Assembly: GCA_002362135.1 (NCBI GenBank)
Contig: DETO01000035.1
Span: 1 to 5,887 of the forward strand
Source: Ruminococcus sp. UBA3286
Lineage (GTDB): Bacteria > Bacillota > Clostridia > Oscillospirales > Ruminococcaceae
Direction of reading: 5' to 3'
DNA length: 5,887 nt
Both the position numbers and the translations under genes were made by a program. The stretch's first letter is position 1. Each line of letters opens with the position of its first letter. This document shows, one piece after another, positions 5,855 through 5,887 of the stretch. The notes under the pieces were generated by a model. It was not told where the DNA came from. It searched no databases and saw only the letters and a program-made list of their open reading frames with translations.

Positions 5855-5877
5855 CATAAGGGACATAGTCCCTTATG
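5855..5877. repeat. Palindromic hairpin 2 of the tandem pair
   Basis: A perfect 10-bp stem (CATAAGGGAC with GTCCCTTATG) closes on the triloop ATA and is followed by AATCCC. Like hairpin 1, it has the core AAGGG(G)AC-nnn-GT(C)CCCTT and then AATCCC. Different loops, with matching changes on both arms, point to conserved pairing rather than recent simple duplication. The array may continue beyond the window. Confidence 0.7.
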
Positions 5878-5887
5878 AATCCCAATA

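Noticed and set aside
5821..5877. Terminal hairpins as CRISPR repeats
   Set aside because: The two units are adjacent palindromes separated by 9 bases, not direct repeats with uniform spacers, and no cas gene is present.

Overview
The window looks like chromosomal DNA of a cellulosome-producing Ruminococcus, closest in style to R. flavefaciens. The main evidence is a secreted GH26 mannanase ending in a ruminococcal-type dockerin. That dockerin has a DxNxDG first calcium loop, a second loop one residue longer than usual, and an Asp-Ala-Leu helix start. Strong AGGAGG ribosome binding sites, Lys-rich lipoprotein signals and moderate GC content also suit a Gram-positive clostridial anaerobe. The species assignment is inference from motifs, not from a database search.

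Region 1 (1-2170) is a single-gene unit: a short leader with a strong ribosome binding site, a 687-residue modular enzyme (signal peptide, CBM35-like module, GH26 catalytic domain, Thr/Pro-rich linker, dockerin), and a clear Rho-independent terminator.

Region 2 (2171-5887) starts with a well-formed sigma-A-type promoter, TTGCAT-17-TATAAT with an extended TGG element. A perfect 7-bp inverted repeat fills its spacer. It drives miaB (tRNA ms2i6A37 methylthiotransferase, TTG start). miaB overlaps by ATGA with a small AT-rich lipoprotein gene carrying a DxNxDGxxD loop. After 77 bp comes a second lipoprotein with a Thr/Ser/Glu-rich stalk and a beta-propeller-like body. Then comes a YlbF/YmcA (RicA/RicF) family gene with a cysteine-rich tail. 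The window ends in two similar, perfect hairpins in tandem.

The miaB to YlbF/YmcA pairing is known from other Firmicutes (in Bacillus subtilis, ymcB=miaB lies beside ymcA, with mutS nearby). The two lipoprotein genes therefore look like an insertion into an otherwise conserved RNA-modification/RNA-processing neighbourhood. I see no CRISPR array, insertion sequence, tRNA, rRNA, phage or defence gene. The best candidates for something undescribed are the lipoprotein pair, the promoter dyad, the Cys tail, the mannanase insertion and the terminal hairpins. None of them amounts to a demonstrated new system.
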